From: Flavobacterium enshiense
Lineage (GTDB): Bacteria > Bacteroidota > Bacteroidia > Flavobacteriales > Flavobacteriaceae
Assembly (NCBI RefSeq): GCF_022836875.1
Contig: NZ_CP090376.1
Location: 744,001 to 808,000 of the forward strand
Length of the DNA: 64,000 nucleotides
Reading direction: 5' to 3'
A program made the position numbers and the translations under genes. Each line of letters opens with the position of its first letter. Within the stretch, counting starts at the first letter, position 1. The notes below the pieces were generated by a model. The model was given only the letters and a program-made list of their open reading frames with translations, made no database searches and was not told the origin of the DNA. Positions 36,295 through 44,811 of the stretch are shown in pieces.

Positions 36295-37155
36295 ATGGCA
36301 AACTTAAAGGAAATACGTAACAGGATTACTTCCGTTTCATCTACGATGCAGATTACATCGGCGATGAAGATGGTATCTGCAGCAAAGTTGAAAAAAGCAC
36401 AGGATGCAATTACAGCGATGCGCCCTTATGCCGAAAAATTAACCGAGTTAATCCAAAATCTTAGTGCTTCTTTGGAAGGTGATTTCGCCGGACAATACAC
36501 AGAGCAGAGAGAGGTTAAAAAAGTATTGTTGGTAGTGGTTACATCAAACAGAGGTTTGTGTGGTGCTTTCAATGCTAACGTACTTAAGCAGGTTAAAAAT
36601 CTGTCTGAAACGACTTATGCCGGAAAAGAGGTAGGTATTTTTGCCATCGGTAAGAAAGCAAATGATGCTTTGGTTAAAACGAACACAATTGTGGCTAACC
36701 AAAGTGCCATTTTTGATGATCTAACATTTGACAACGCAGCACACATCGCTGAAACACTTACACAATTATTTGTGACAGGTGAATACGATAAAATTGAAGT
36801 GGTGTACAACCAGTTTAAAAACGCCGCTACTCAAATTGTTGTAACCGAGCAATTCTTGCCATTGGCGCCTGTAGAAACTAAGCAGGTAGTTACTTCGGAT
36901 TATATTTTCGAGCCGACAAAAGAAGAAATTGTGTTGACATTGATCCCAAAATCATTAAAAACACAGTTGTACAAGGCGGTGAGAGATTCATTCGCAGCAG
37001 AGCACGGAGCGCGTATGACGGCAATGCACAAAGCAACCGATAACGCAACCGAATTGAGAAATCAATTGAAATTGACTTACAACAAAGCCCGTCAGGCTGC
37101 CATTACAAACGAAATCTTAGAGATCGTTGGTGGAGCTGAAGCTTTGAAAAACTAA
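36295..37155 (+). CDS. atpG: F1 ATP synthase subunit gamma
   Basis: This 286-residue central rotor shaft has the N-terminal signature R-N-R-I-T-S-V-x-S-T-M-Q-I-T-S-A-M-K-M-V. A middle S-N-R-G-L-C-G-A-F-N follows. The C-terminal helix ends R-Q-A-A-I-T-N-E-I-L-E-I-V-G-G-A-E-A-L. It is the last gene of the cluster and is followed by a terminator. The usual next genes, atpD and atpC, are absent, as in other flavobacteria where they lie elsewhere. Confidence 0.97.
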   Translation: MANLKEIRNRITSVSSTMQITSAMKMVSAAKLKKAQDAITAMRPYAEKLTELIQNLSASLEGDFAGQYTEQREVKKVLLVVVTSNRGLCGAFNANVLKQVKNLSETTYAGKEVGIFAIGKKANDALVKTNTIVANQSAIFDDLTFDNAAHIAETLTQLFVTGEYDKIEVVYNQFKNAATQIVVTEQFLPLAPVETKQVVTSDYIFEPTKEEIVLTLIPKSLKTQLYKAVRDSFAAEHGARMTAMHKATDNATELRNQLKLTYNKARQAAITNEILEIVGGAEALKN

Positions 37156-37177
37156 GCCAATTTTTAAATAAAGTAAG

Positions 37178-37206
37178 AGAGTCAACATTTGTTGGCTCTT
37201 TTTTTG
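37178..37206 (+). terminator. Rho-independent terminator of the atp operon
   Basis: The stem agagtcaac / gttggctct (one G-U) with the loop attt is followed by a T run. An in-frame TTG of the next gene lies inside it, which rules that codon out as a start. Confidence 0.88.
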
Positions 37207-37239
37207 TTTACATTTATTCGAAAATTCAAATACGAAAAA

Positions 37240-37677
37240 GTGGAAATCAAAGAACTTACCACGTTGGAAGAAATGACGTCGCAATTAGAGCTGATTTGTC
37301 AATTATACCCTAAAATGACGCTTCAGAAATACGAATCGTTTCTAAAGGAGATGATTCCGCATAAGTATACCCAGATTGCTGTTTTTGATAATGATAAATG
37401 TATCGGAATTACCGGCTGCTGGTTTTCGACAAAACTTTGGAGCGGGAAATACCTGGAAATAGACAATTTTGTGGTAGATGAAGCGCACCGCTCTCAAGGC
37501 ATCGGTAAAATGCTGTTGGATTTTGTCGAACAAAAAGCGTTGGGTTTAGGCTGTACCAACATCGTTTTAGATGCTTTCACAACAAATTTTAAGGCCCATC
37601 GTTTCTACTACAATCAGGGTTATGCTCCCAAAGGGTTTCACTTTGTGAAAATCCTCGTCAAAGAATGGTTGACGTAA
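37240..37677 (+). CDS. GNAT family N-acetyltransferase
   Basis: This 145-residue acetyltransferase has the acetyl-CoA loop H-R-S-Q-G-I-G-K-M-L-L in V-V-D-E-A-H-R. A later F-Y-Y-N-Q-G-Y motif is typical of the C-terminal part. The frame is open from a TTG at 37189, but that lies within the atp terminator. I prefer the GTG at 37240, which gives V/M-E-I-K-E-L-T-T-L-E-E, a natural N-terminus. The substrate is unknown. It stands alone between two transcription units. Confidence 0.85.
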   Translation: MEIKELTTLEEMTSQLELICQLYPKMTLQKYESFLKEMIPHKYTQIAVFDNDKCIGITGCWFSTKLWSGKYLEIDNFVVDEAHRSQGIGKMLLDFVEQKALGLGCTNIVLDAFTTNFKAHRFYYNQGYAPKGFHFVKILVKEWLT

Positions 37678-37708
37678 ATATTCTTCCCAAATAAACCGTA
37701 GGATTGCT

Positions 37709-37716
37709 TATTTTTG
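37709..37716 (+). promoter_or_regulatory. -7 promoter element (TATTTTTG)
   Basis: This predicts a transcription start near 37721-37723, about 20 bases before the TTG at 37743 chosen for the flippase. An upstream in-frame TTG at 37704 would lie before the transcript start. Confidence 0.6.
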
Positions 37717-37742
37717 CGTATCATTTGTCAAAACAGTACACT

Positions 37743-39209
37743 TTGAACCTTTATAAAAACCTTTTTAAACAGACATTTATTTACGGAATCGCCACGGTGC
37801 TTCCACGGATGATTAGTTTTTTGCTTAATCCGTTGTATGTTGAGTATTTGCCCAACAAGAGGGAATTCGGTGAGATAACTGTGATTTTTTCCTGGATGGT
37901 TTTTTTCAATGTGCTGTTGTCGTATGGAATGGAAACGGCTTTTTTCCGATTTTACAATAAGGAAGAGAATAAGAAAAGCGTAATAGAAACAGCAACGATT
38001 TCCATGGTATGGTCTACTGTGGCATTTCTATTGATTGCCATTCTTTTCAAAAACAGCCTGGCACAGGCCATAGAGGTCGAACCTCAGTATTTTATATATA
38101 CTTTATGGATTTTGGCTTTGGATGCCTTGGTGGTTATTCCTTTTTCTAAATTAAGGGCCGAACAGCGGCCAATGAAATATGCTGTTATAAAGATTGGGAA
38201 CGTGATTATCAGTCTGGGGCTGAACGTTTTCTTTCTTGTTTTCCTTCCCAAAATTGCAGCAATAAATCCGGATGGTTTTTGGGGTGGTATTTATGTTCCC
38301 AAATTTCAGATTGGGTACATTTTTATAGCCAATTTAATAGCGAGTTTTGTGACTTTATTGGTGTTTATCCCGGATTATTTTACTATGAAATGGCATTTTA
38401 ATGTGCCACTCTGGAAGAAGATGATTCGTTATGGAGGCCCTATTTTATTTGCCGGAATCGCCTTTGGAATCAATGAGCATTTTGATAAAATCTTACTGAA
38501 ATTCTTAGGTGTAAGTTTATCCGATATCGGAGCGTATGGTGCCTGCTATAAAATCGGTTTGTTCATGGTTTTGTTCCGGACTGCCTATACGTTGGGAATC
38601 GAACCGTTCTTTTTCAGCCATGCCGGAAAAGAAAATGCCCAGCAGACTTATGCTACCGTAACCAAGTATTTCGTGATTTTTGGTTCTCTGATTTTCTTAG
38701 GTGTTGTAGTTTTTTCGGATGTCATAAAATTGTTTTTAGTCCCGAATTCAGATTATTGGGATGCCATGAAAGTTGTACCGTTGATTGTTTTGGCCAACTT
38801 CTTTCTGGGTATTTACACTAACCTGTCTGTTTGGTATAAACTGATCGACAAAACGAAAGTTGGAGCTTATATCTCAACTGTTGGTGCTTTGGTGACTTTG
38901 GCTTTAAACTTCCTGATGATTCCTGCATTCGGTTATATGGGCTCGGCAGTAGCGACTTTGGCTGCTTATGGAACCATGATGACTATTTCATATTATTTAG
39001 GGAATAAACATTATCCGATTCCTTACGATAAGAAGCGGATTTTTGGATATTTGGGAGTTTCCACGCTTTTATCCGGACTTTCGTTTTACGTTGACGTATT
39101 CCGCGAAAGCTATATTTTCGGTATCGTAGCCATTTTAATTTTCACCTATTTTATTTATCACAACGAAAAAGAAACTTTACTTCGTGTAATGAGAAGAAAA
39201 GTGGCTTAA
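37743..39209 (+). CDS. Polysaccharide flippase family protein (MOP/PST)
   Basis: This 488-residue protein has about 12-14 transmembrane helices and the flippase N-terminus (KQTFIYGIATVLPRMISFLL, N-P-L-Y-V-E-Y-L-P). It differs from the flippase in the polysaccharide cluster. It is probably a housekeeping lipid-linked oligosaccharide exporter, since it heads a conserved flavobacterial run with dut and a sugar nucleotidyltransferase. The start codon is a TTG at 37743 (L/M-N-L-Y-K-N-L-F-K), supported by the promoter element just upstream. Confidence 0.87.
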   Translation: MNLYKNLFKQTFIYGIATVLPRMISFLLNPLYVEYLPNKREFGEITVIFSWMVFFNVLLSYGMETAFFRFYNKEENKKSVIETATISMVWSTVAFLLIAILFKNSLAQAIEVEPQYFIYTLWILALDALVVIPFSKLRAEQRPMKYAVIKIGNVIISLGLNVFFLVFLPKIAAINPDGFWGGIYVPKFQIGYIFIANLIASFVTLLVFIPDYFTMKWHFNVPLWKKMIRYGGPILFAGIAFGINEHFDKILLKFLGVSLSDIGAYGACYKIGLFMVLFRTAYTLGIEPFFFSHAGKENAQQTYATVTKYFVIFGSLIFLGVVVFSDVIKLFLVPNSDYWDAMKVVPLIVLANFFLGIYTNLSVWYKLIDKTKVGAYISTVGALVTLALNFLMIPAFGYMGSAVATLAAYGTMMTISYYLGNKHYPIPYDKKRIFGYLGVSTLLSGLSFYVDVFRESYIFGIVAILIFTYFIYHNEKETLLRVMRRKVA

Positions 39210-39251
39210 TTTTTATATTTTTAAACTTTTATTACAATAATATTACCAGAA

Positions 39252-39686
39252 ATGACAATCAAGATCATCAATAAATCAGAACATCCGTTACCAAATTATG
39301 AAACCAATGCATCGGCAGGGATGGACTTACGTGCCAATATCTCCGAACCGATAACCTTAAAACCGTTGGAAAGAGCTTTGGTGAAAACCGGACTTTTTAT
39401 CGAATTGCCAATCGGTTATGAGGCTCAGGTGCGTCCGAGAAGCGGATTGGCTTTCAAAAAAGGAATCACAGTATTGAATTCCCCCGGAACAGTTGATGCG
39501 GATTATCGTGGTGAAATCGGAGTGATATTGGTAAACTTGTCCAACGAACCTTTTGTGGTTGAAAACGGAGAGCGTATTGCTCAGTTAATCATCGCCAAAC
39601 ACGAACGTGCCGAATGGCTAGAGACTGTTGAACTTACCGAAACGTCTCGAGGTGAAGGAGGATTTGGTAGTACAGGAGTGAAGTAA
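39252..39686 (+). CDS. dut: dUTP diphosphatase
   Basis: This 144-residue trimeric dUTPase hydrolyses dUTP to dUMP and pyrophosphate. All five family motifs are visible: A-G-M-D-L-R-A (1), R-P-R-S-G-L-A (2), [11 protein letters not shown] (3), R-I-A-Q-L-I (4) and the C-terminal [10 protein letters not shown] (5). It lies between the flippase and nucleotidyltransferase genes in one direction. Confidence 0.97.
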   Translation: MTIKIINKSEHPLPNYETNASAGMDLRANISEPITLKPLERALVKTGLFIELPIGYEAQVRPRSGLAFKKGITVLNSPGTVDADYRGEIGVILVNLSNEPFVVENGERIAQLIIAKHERAEWLETVELTETSRGEGGFGSTGVK

Positions 39687-39770
39687 ATTAATTTAAATAA
39701 TTTAAAGGTTGAATGATTTTGGATTTGTGTGAATTTGTAATCATTTGAACTTTCAATCGAATAATATAAA

Positions 39771-40781
39771 ATGAAAATAATAGTACCGATGGCCGGACGT
39801 GGTTCACGCCTTCGCCCACACACATTGACAATTCCAAAACCATTGATCCCGATTGCCGGAAAACCAATCGTACACCGTTTGGTTGAGGATATCGCCGGTG
39901 TGATTAATCAGGAAATTGAAGAAATCGCATTTATCATTCATGAGAGTTTTGGTAAGCAGGTGGAAGAAGATCTGATTGCCATTGCCGAGAAATTAGGTTC
40001 CAAAGGAAGAATCTATTATCAGAATGAGGCTTTAGGAACGGCACATGCCATTATGTGTGCCAAAGACAGCATGTCAGGTCCGATTGTTGTTGCTTACGCA
40101 GATACGTTATTCCGTGCCGACTTCGCACTTGATACTTCGGCAGACAGCGTAATCTGGGTAAAACAAGTAGAAGACCCAAGAGCTTTCGGTGTCGTGCAGC
40201 TGAACGGAAATAATCAGATTGTGGATTTCGTGGAGAAACCAAAAGAGTTTGTTTCAGATTTGGCGATCATCGGAATTTATTATTTCAAAAGCGGCGAAAC
40301 TTTACGTTCCGAATTACAATATTTATTGGATAATAATGTTGTTAAAGGAGGTGAGTATCAATTAACTGACGGATTGGAGAACATGAAACAAAAAGGCATG
40401 AAATTTGTGCCTGGTAAAGTAGATGAATGGATGGATTGCGGTAACAAAGAGGTTACGGTAGATACCAATTCACGTATGCTGCGTTTTCTTCATAATGACG
40501 GTATTAATATGGTTTCAGCTACGGCTAAAATTGAAAATTCCACCATTATCCCACCGTGTTTCATCGGAGATGATGTGGTGTTGATCAACTCTACTGTAGG
40601 ACCAAATGTGTCTTTGGGAAGAGCAACGCATCTTACCAATACAACCATCAAAAACAGTTTGGTGCAAACGCATGCACATATTAAAAACGCCGATTTGGAT
40701 AATGCAATGATTGGAAATCATGCTGCCTTCGACGGAAATTTTAAAGCTGTCAGCATCGGAGATTATTCCGTTTTAGAATAA
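39771..40781 (+). CDS. Sugar-1-phosphate nucleotidyltransferase with beta-helix tail
   Basis: This 336-residue enzyme has an N-terminal nucleotidyltransferase domain with the G-x-G-x-R loop at residues 9-15 (A-G-R-G-S-R-L-R-P), K-P-L-I-P-I-A-G-K-P and a metal-binding A-Y-A-D-T-L. The C-terminal third (about 245-336) is a short left-handed beta-helix. It makes an NDP-sugar. The family resembles RmlA/GlmU N-terminal enzymes, and the actual sugar is not readable. It is next to a TPR protein and an envelope lipoprotein. Confidence 0.9.
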   Translation: MKIIVPMAGRGSRLRPHTLTIPKPLIPIAGKPIVHRLVEDIAGVINQEIEEIAFIIHESFGKQVEEDLIAIAEKLGSKGRIYYQNEALGTAHAIMCAKDSMSGPIVVAYADTLFRADFALDTSADSVIWVKQVEDPRAFGVVQLNGNNQIVDFVEKPKEFVSDLAIIGIYYFKSGETLRSELQYLLDNNVVKGGEYQLTDGLENMKQKGMKFVPGKVDEWMDCGNKEVTVDTNSRMLRFLHNDGINMVSATAKIENSTIIPPCFIGDDVVLINSTVGPNVSLGRATHLTNTTIKNSLVQTHAHIKNADLDNAMIGNHAAFDGNFKAVSIGDYSVLE

Positions 40782-40784
40782 GAT

Positions 40785-42137
40785 ATGAAAGTGAAGGTTT
40801 GGATAAAAGGGGTAACTGTTTTGGGAATCATGCTGTTCTCAGGGTTGTCTTTTGCCCAAACTGAACCGGATTCCATTGCCATTGCCAAAAATGAATTCGA
40901 AGAGCATTTCTTTGAAGCGTTAAAGCAAAAAGGCATCGAAAATTATGATAAAGCTATCGTTGAGATTGAAAAATGCCTGGTGAAAGAACCCAACAATCCG
41001 GTTTTACATCACGAGTTGGGAAAAAATTACCTGGCGCTGAAAAAATATCCTGAAGCGCAAAGGGCTTTCCAGAAAGCGGTCGACCTGAATCCAAAAGAAC
41101 GCTGGTACTGGAACGGTCTGTATGACGTTTACTATGAAACAAAAGATTATCCGAATTCGATTATCGTGGTTCAGAAACTGATTGAATTTGATAAAGAATT
41201 TCAGGATGATTTGGTTTCGTTGTACATGTACACCCGTCAGTTCGAAAAGGCCTTGGCATTGATTGAGGAAATGGAACGCACGTCGAATATTTCTCAGATG
41301 ATGGAAACCTATAAACTTCAGATCCTGAGCGAGAACCAGTACAAAAAGCCACAAAAGGAACAACTGGAAGAGGCTATTGCGAAATATCCGAAGGTGGAAG
41401 AAAACTACATTCAGCTGATTTATCTGTATTCCGAAAGCAATCAGGAGGAAAAAGCAATGGAAGTGGCTAAGAAATTAGAACAGAATATTCCAAATTCCGA
41501 TTGGGCTCAGGTAAGTCTGTTTAAGTTCCATCTGAATGCCGGCAACGGTGAAAAAGCAGCTCAGGCGATGCATGCCATCATGAAGAGTTCTAAAATAGAA
41601 CAAAAGATAAAACACCGGGTTTTAAACGAATTCCTGATTTTTGTCAACAATACCAATGCATTCGACAAAGAACTGGAATTAGCTGTAGATTATTTTAGCG
41701 ATGATACTACCGTAAATGTACCGAAGGAAATCGGTATCTTCTTTTTAAACAAAAAGAAAACAGATAAGGCTATTCATTATTTTGAGAAAAGTTTGTTGAA
41801 ACAAAAAGACGATATACTCGTCATAGAATTATTGTTGCAGGCTTATACTGACACCAATCAGTTTGACAAAGTATACAAATGTGCCGAAGATTATATGGAA
41901 ATATATCCCACTCAGGCTCGACTCTATTATTACGCTGGTTTGGCTCAAAATCAAATGAAGAATTATAAGAAAGCGGCTTCGATTTTAAATTCGGGAATAG
42001 ATTTTGTAGTAGATGATATCGATCTGGAAATTAATTTCAACATTCAGTTGGGAGAAGCTTATAATGGCTTAGGGGATCAAAATAAAAAATATTCCTATTT
42101 CAATAGGGCGGAGCAATTGTTAAAACAAAAAAAATAA
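40785..42137 (+). CDS. Exported tetratricopeptide-repeat protein
   Basis: This 450-residue protein has a signal peptide (cut near S-F-A-Q) and about ten TPR-like helical pairs, for example NNPVLHHELGKNYLALKKYP, Y-Y-A-G-L-A-Q-N-Q-M-K-N-Y-K-K-A and G-E-A-Y-N-G-L-G-D. TPR proteins act as scaffolds, here probably in the periplasm. The stop overlaps the next ATG by one base, so it is coupled with the DUF4292 lipoprotein and the EnvC-like gene. The three may form an envelope-maintenance module. Confidence 0.85.
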   Translation: MKVKVWIKGVTVLGIMLFSGLSFAQTEPDSIAIAKNEFEEHFFEALKQKGIENYDKAIVEIEKCLVKEPNNPVLHHELGKNYLALKKYPEAQRAFQKAVDLNPKERWYWNGLYDVYYETKDYPNSIIVVQKLIEFDKEFQDDLVSLYMYTRQFEKALALIEEMERTSNISQMMETYKLQILSENQYKKPQKEQLEEAIAKYPKVEENYIQLIYLYSESNQEEKAMEVAKKLEQNIPNSDWAQVSLFKFHLNAGNGEKAAQAMHAIMKSSKIEQKIKHRVLNEFLIFVNNTNAFDKELELAVDYFSDDTTVNVPKEIGIFFLNKKKTDKAIHYFEKSLLKQKDDILVIELLLQAYTDTNQFDKVYKCAEDYMEIYPTQARLYYYAGLAQNQMKNYKKAASILNSGIDFVVDDIDLEINFNIQLGEAYNGLGDQNKKYSYFNRAEQLLKQKK

Positions 42138-42901
42138 TGCAGAAGTGGTTTGCGGTCTTCGGACTTCTTTTTCTTTTTTCCTGTAAATCAAAACAGATGG
42201 TGGCTGAAAGTGGTGTTTCCAAAAATGTAGCGGTTTCCAAAATCATTTCCGGCCATTATGCCAACAGTAAGGATTTTGAAACGCTAAATATTAAGGCAAA
42301 TGCCCGTTATGAAGACGATAAGCAAACCCAGAACGTAACTGCGGAAATCCGTATCAAAAAAGATGAAAAAATTCTGGTAATCGTTCGTTTCTTTGGGATT
42401 ACAATGGCAAAAGCGATGATTACTCCGGAAAAAGTAAGCTATTACGAAAAAATCAACGGAAAATATTTTGAGGGGAATTATTCGCTTTTAAGCAAATGGC
42501 TGGGAACGGACCTCGATTTTCAGAAAGTCCAAAATTTGTTCCTCGGATTGGCATTGGACGACCTTACTAAAGGACATTATGTAGAAACTCTTGATAACAA
42601 TCTGCACAGATTAAGAAGTGAAACCAATGGGAACACTGAGAAGGAATTTTTATTTGAAGGAGCCAATTATCTCCTGAAAAAGGAAATTCTTACCCAAAAA
42701 AGAGAAGGGAGATCACTGGAAATCAATTACCTTACTCACAAGGAATCTCCAAAAGGAATTATGCCGTTTGATATTGCTATCCAGGCGTTGCAAAAAGATA
42801 AAGTTAACATAGCAATAGGGTATAATTCAGTTTCCTTCGATGAAGAATTATCTTTTTCCTATGATGTGCCGGATGGCTATGAACAAATTTTTATTGACTA
42901 A
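42137..42901 (+). CDS. DUF4292 lipoprotein
   Basis: This 254-residue protein has a lipoprotein signal with lipobox Cys16 (F-L-F-S-C-K-S-K) and a beta-rich body of the DUF4292 type (related in fold to LolA/LolB). It includes the amyloid-like K-A-x-I-T-P-E-K-V-S-Y-Y-E-K and a Y-F-E-G segment. A lipid- or lipoprotein-carrier role is plausible from the fold but unproven. It sits between the TPR gene (one-base overlap) and the EnvC-like gene. Confidence 0.85.
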   Translation: MQKWFAVFGLLFLFSCKSKQMVAESGVSKNVAVSKIISGHYANSKDFETLNIKANARYEDDKQTQNVTAEIRIKKDEKILVIVRFFGITMAKAMITPEKVSYYEKINGKYFEGNYSLLSKWLGTDLDFQKVQNLFLGLALDDLTKGHYVETLDNNLHRLRSETNGNTEKEFLFEGANYLLKKEILTQKREGRSLEINYLTHKESPKGIMPFDIAIQALQKDKVNIAIGYNSVSFDEELSFSYDVPDGYEQIFID

Positions 42902-42921
42902 ATTTGCCAAAATTATTTACA

Positions 42922-44169
42922 ATGCATAAACTACTGCTCTCTATATTTTTCTTCTGTTTGGCCACTGTTGCGTGGGCGCAATCTAATGACGATAAACAGC
43001 GTCAATTGGAGGAACGAAGAGCTCAGCTTCAGAAAGAAATTCAGGAAACACAAGTTCGTCTTCAGGAAGAAAGAAAAAAGGAAAAAAATATTTTGGGTCA
43101 GATCGCGCAGCAGAATAAAAAAATTCAGTTGAGTCAAAAACTGATTACTACCACTTCAAAACAGAAACGTGTGCTTTCAGATGACATTTATCTGAAACAG
43201 TTGGAAATCAATAAGCTGAACAGGGAATTGAAAGACCTGAAAGCGGATTATGCTAATATGATTGTGAAGTCATACAAAAGCCGTTCAGAGCAAAGCCGCT
43301 ATATGTTTATCCTTTCGTCACAGAACTTCCTTCAGGCCTACAAACGCATGCAATACATGAAACAATATGCAAGTTTCAGGAAAATGCAGGGTGAGGAAAT
43401 TAAAATGAAAACCAATCAGTTGAGCCAGGTTACAGCGGTATTGGAAGTTAAGAAAAAGGAAAAGGAGAAAGTAATTAAAGAAAGTGAGCAGGAAAAACGC
43501 GAGTACGAAAAGGATAAAGCCGAACAACAGCGATTGGCCAAAATAGTTCAGAAAGACAAGAAAAAACTAACTGCTGAAATCAAGAAAAAGCAAGCGGAAT
43601 CCAAAGCCATCGACAAGCAAATCAAACGAATGATTCGTGAGGCGATTGCTGCGGCCAACAAAAAAGCCGCTGCCTCCGGGAAAACGATTGTGAAATCCGC
43701 TTCTGGGGCGGCTGATCCGGCAAAATTTGTCTTGACGACAGAAGGAAAAGAATTGGCAGATAACTTTAAAGCGAATAGGGGAAGATTGCCATGGCCTGTT
43801 GAAAAAGGATATGTTTATTCTTCTTTCGGAACGCATCAGCACCCAGAGTATCCGGATCTTACCATTACCAACAGTGGTGTGGAAATAGCAACAGAATCGG
43901 GTTCGAATGCAAGGGCGGTTTTTAGTGGAGAAGTGTTGCAGATTCAAGTGCTCAATGCAAACAACAAGGCGGTCTATATTCAACACGGGGATTACATTAC
44001 CGTGTACCAAAACCTTAAGACTGTGTCGGTTTCCAAGGGTGACAAGGTGAGTGCCAAGCAAACCATTGGTAAAATCCATACCAGTTCCAGTGGTAAGGCG
44101 GTTGTCAAATTCATGATTTTCCAAAATACGACGACGCTCAATCCGCAGAGTTGGATTAGTAATATGTAA
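42922..44169 (+). CDS. EnvC-like murein hydrolase activator (degenerate M23/LytM domain)
   Basis: This roughly 415-residue exported protein has a signal peptide ending A-W-A-Q, long Lys/Glu/Gln coiled coils at about residues 22-235, and a LytM/M23 domain from about 289. The metal ligands of active M23 peptidases are changed. The H-x-G-x-D site reads N317-S-G-V-E321, the T-x-Y-x-H-L site reads T-V-Y-Q-N-L, and the final H-L-H reads V-K-F-M. It is therefore probably not a peptidase but an amidase activator like EnvC/NlpD. An in-frame TTG at 42904 was rejected because the ATG at 42922 gives the clean signal peptide. Confidence 0.88.
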   Translation: MHKLLLSIFFFCLATVAWAQSNDDKQRQLEERRAQLQKEIQETQVRLQEERKKEKNILGQIAQQNKKIQLSQKLITTTSKQKRVLSDDIYLKQLEINKLNRELKDLKADYANMIVKSYKSRSEQSRYMFILSSQNFLQAYKRMQYMKQYASFRKMQGEEIKMKTNQLSQVTAVLEVKKKEKEKVIKESEQEKREYEKDKAEQQRLAKIVQKDKKKLTAEIKKKQAESKAIDKQIKRMIREAIAAANKKAAASGKTIVKSASGAADPAKFVLTTEGKELADNFKANRGRLPWPVEKGYVYSSFGTHQHPEYPDLTITNSGVEIATESGSNARAVFSGEVLQIQVLNANNKAVYIQHGDYITVYQNLKTVSVSKGDKVSAKQTIGKIHTSSSGKAVVKFMIFQNTTTLNPQSWISNM

Positions 44170-44170
44170 T

Positions 44171-44207
44171 AAAAAAGCCGTTTGAATCTCAAACGGCTTT
44201 TTTATTT
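44171..44207 (+). terminator. Strong Rho-independent terminator after envC-like gene
   Basis: Fourteen-base perfect arms (44171-44184 and 44190-44203) enclose the loop aatct and are followed by T-rich sequence. The A-rich left flank also lets it work for the convergent thioesterase gene. Confidence 0.92.
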
Positions 44208-44224
44208 ATATCTAATGAAATGTG

Positions 44225-44740
44225 TTATTCGATTGCAAAAAGGGCTTTCAGTTCGGTAGCGTCTGCAGGTTTCATTTTGCCGGCCAAAATCAAGCTTAAT
44301 TGTTTTCTTCTTAATGCCGCTTCAAAGCGTTTTTTGTCTTCTTCTGTTTCTGGTACAACTTGCGGAACCTCGACTGGTCTTCCGGTATCATCCACCGCAA
44401 CAAAGGTGTAAATGGCTTGCCCTACATTGTTTTTAATTCCTGTTTCTCGGTCTTCAGTCCATACATCGCTCACAATTTCCATGGAACTGGTAAAGGTTCT
44501 TGAAACCCTTGCTTCAATGGTTACCACGGCGCCTAAAGGAATGGCTCTGTTAAAAGCTACATGGTTTACCGAGGCGGTTACGCAAATTCTGCGCGAATGT
44601 CTTCGTGCGGTTATGCTGGCCGCACGGTCAATACGCGCTAGCAATTCACCTCCAAAAAGATTGTTAAGTGGATTGGTTTCCCCAGGCAAAACCAAGTCGG
44701 TTAAGACGGTTACGGAGTCGGTTGGTTTTTTGTCTTGCAT
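44225..44740 (-). CDS. Acyl-CoA thioesterase (hotdog fold, YciA-like)
   Basis: This 171-residue single hotdog-domain protein has N-x-L-F-G-G-E-L-L-A-R-I-D at about residues 22-36, with the catalytic-type Asp, and a later T-A-S-V-N-H-V-A-F. These are features of YciA/BACH-type acyl-CoA hydrolases, which cleave acyl-CoA to fatty acid and CoA. A C-terminal extension of about 40 residues is charged. It is monocistronic with its own promoter and shares a terminator with the convergent gene. Confidence 0.9.
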   Translation of the reverse strand: MQDKKPTDSVTVLTDLVLPGETNPLNNLFGGELLARIDRAASITARRHSRRICVTASVNHVAFNRAIPLGAVVTIEARVSRTFTSSMEIVSDVWTEDRETGIKNNVGQAIYTFVAVDDTGRPVEVPQVVPETEEDKKRFEAALRRKQLSLILAGKMKPADATELKALFAIE

Positions 44741-44756
44741 AGCATGTATGTTTTTG

Positions 44757-44764
44757 CAAATTTA
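44757..44764 (-). promoter_or_regulatory. -7 promoter element of thioesterase gene (TAAATTTG on minus strand)
   Basis: The plus strand reads CAAATTTA. A start site about 12 bases before the ATG at 44740 is predicted. Confidence 0.55.
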
Positions 44765-44781
44765 GCAATAAAAGCATAAAA

Positions 44782-44804
44782 AAATCCTCAAAAATTGAGG
44801 ATTT
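44782..44804 (-). terminator. Hairpin terminator after the HU-SPOR gene
   Basis: The stem aaatcctcaa / ttgaggattt with the loop aaa lies just after the stop of the minus-strand gene at 44812. On the minus strand it is followed by a T run. Confidence 0.8.
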
Positions 44805-44811
44805 AATAATT

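Noticed and set aside
37189-37239. N-terminal extension of the GNAT gene
   Set aside because: It starts inside the loop of the atp operon terminator.
43567-44124. 185-residue minus-strand open frame opposite the EnvC-like gene
   Set aside because: It is antisense to a well-supported coding region with signal peptide and LytM domain. No motif of its own.
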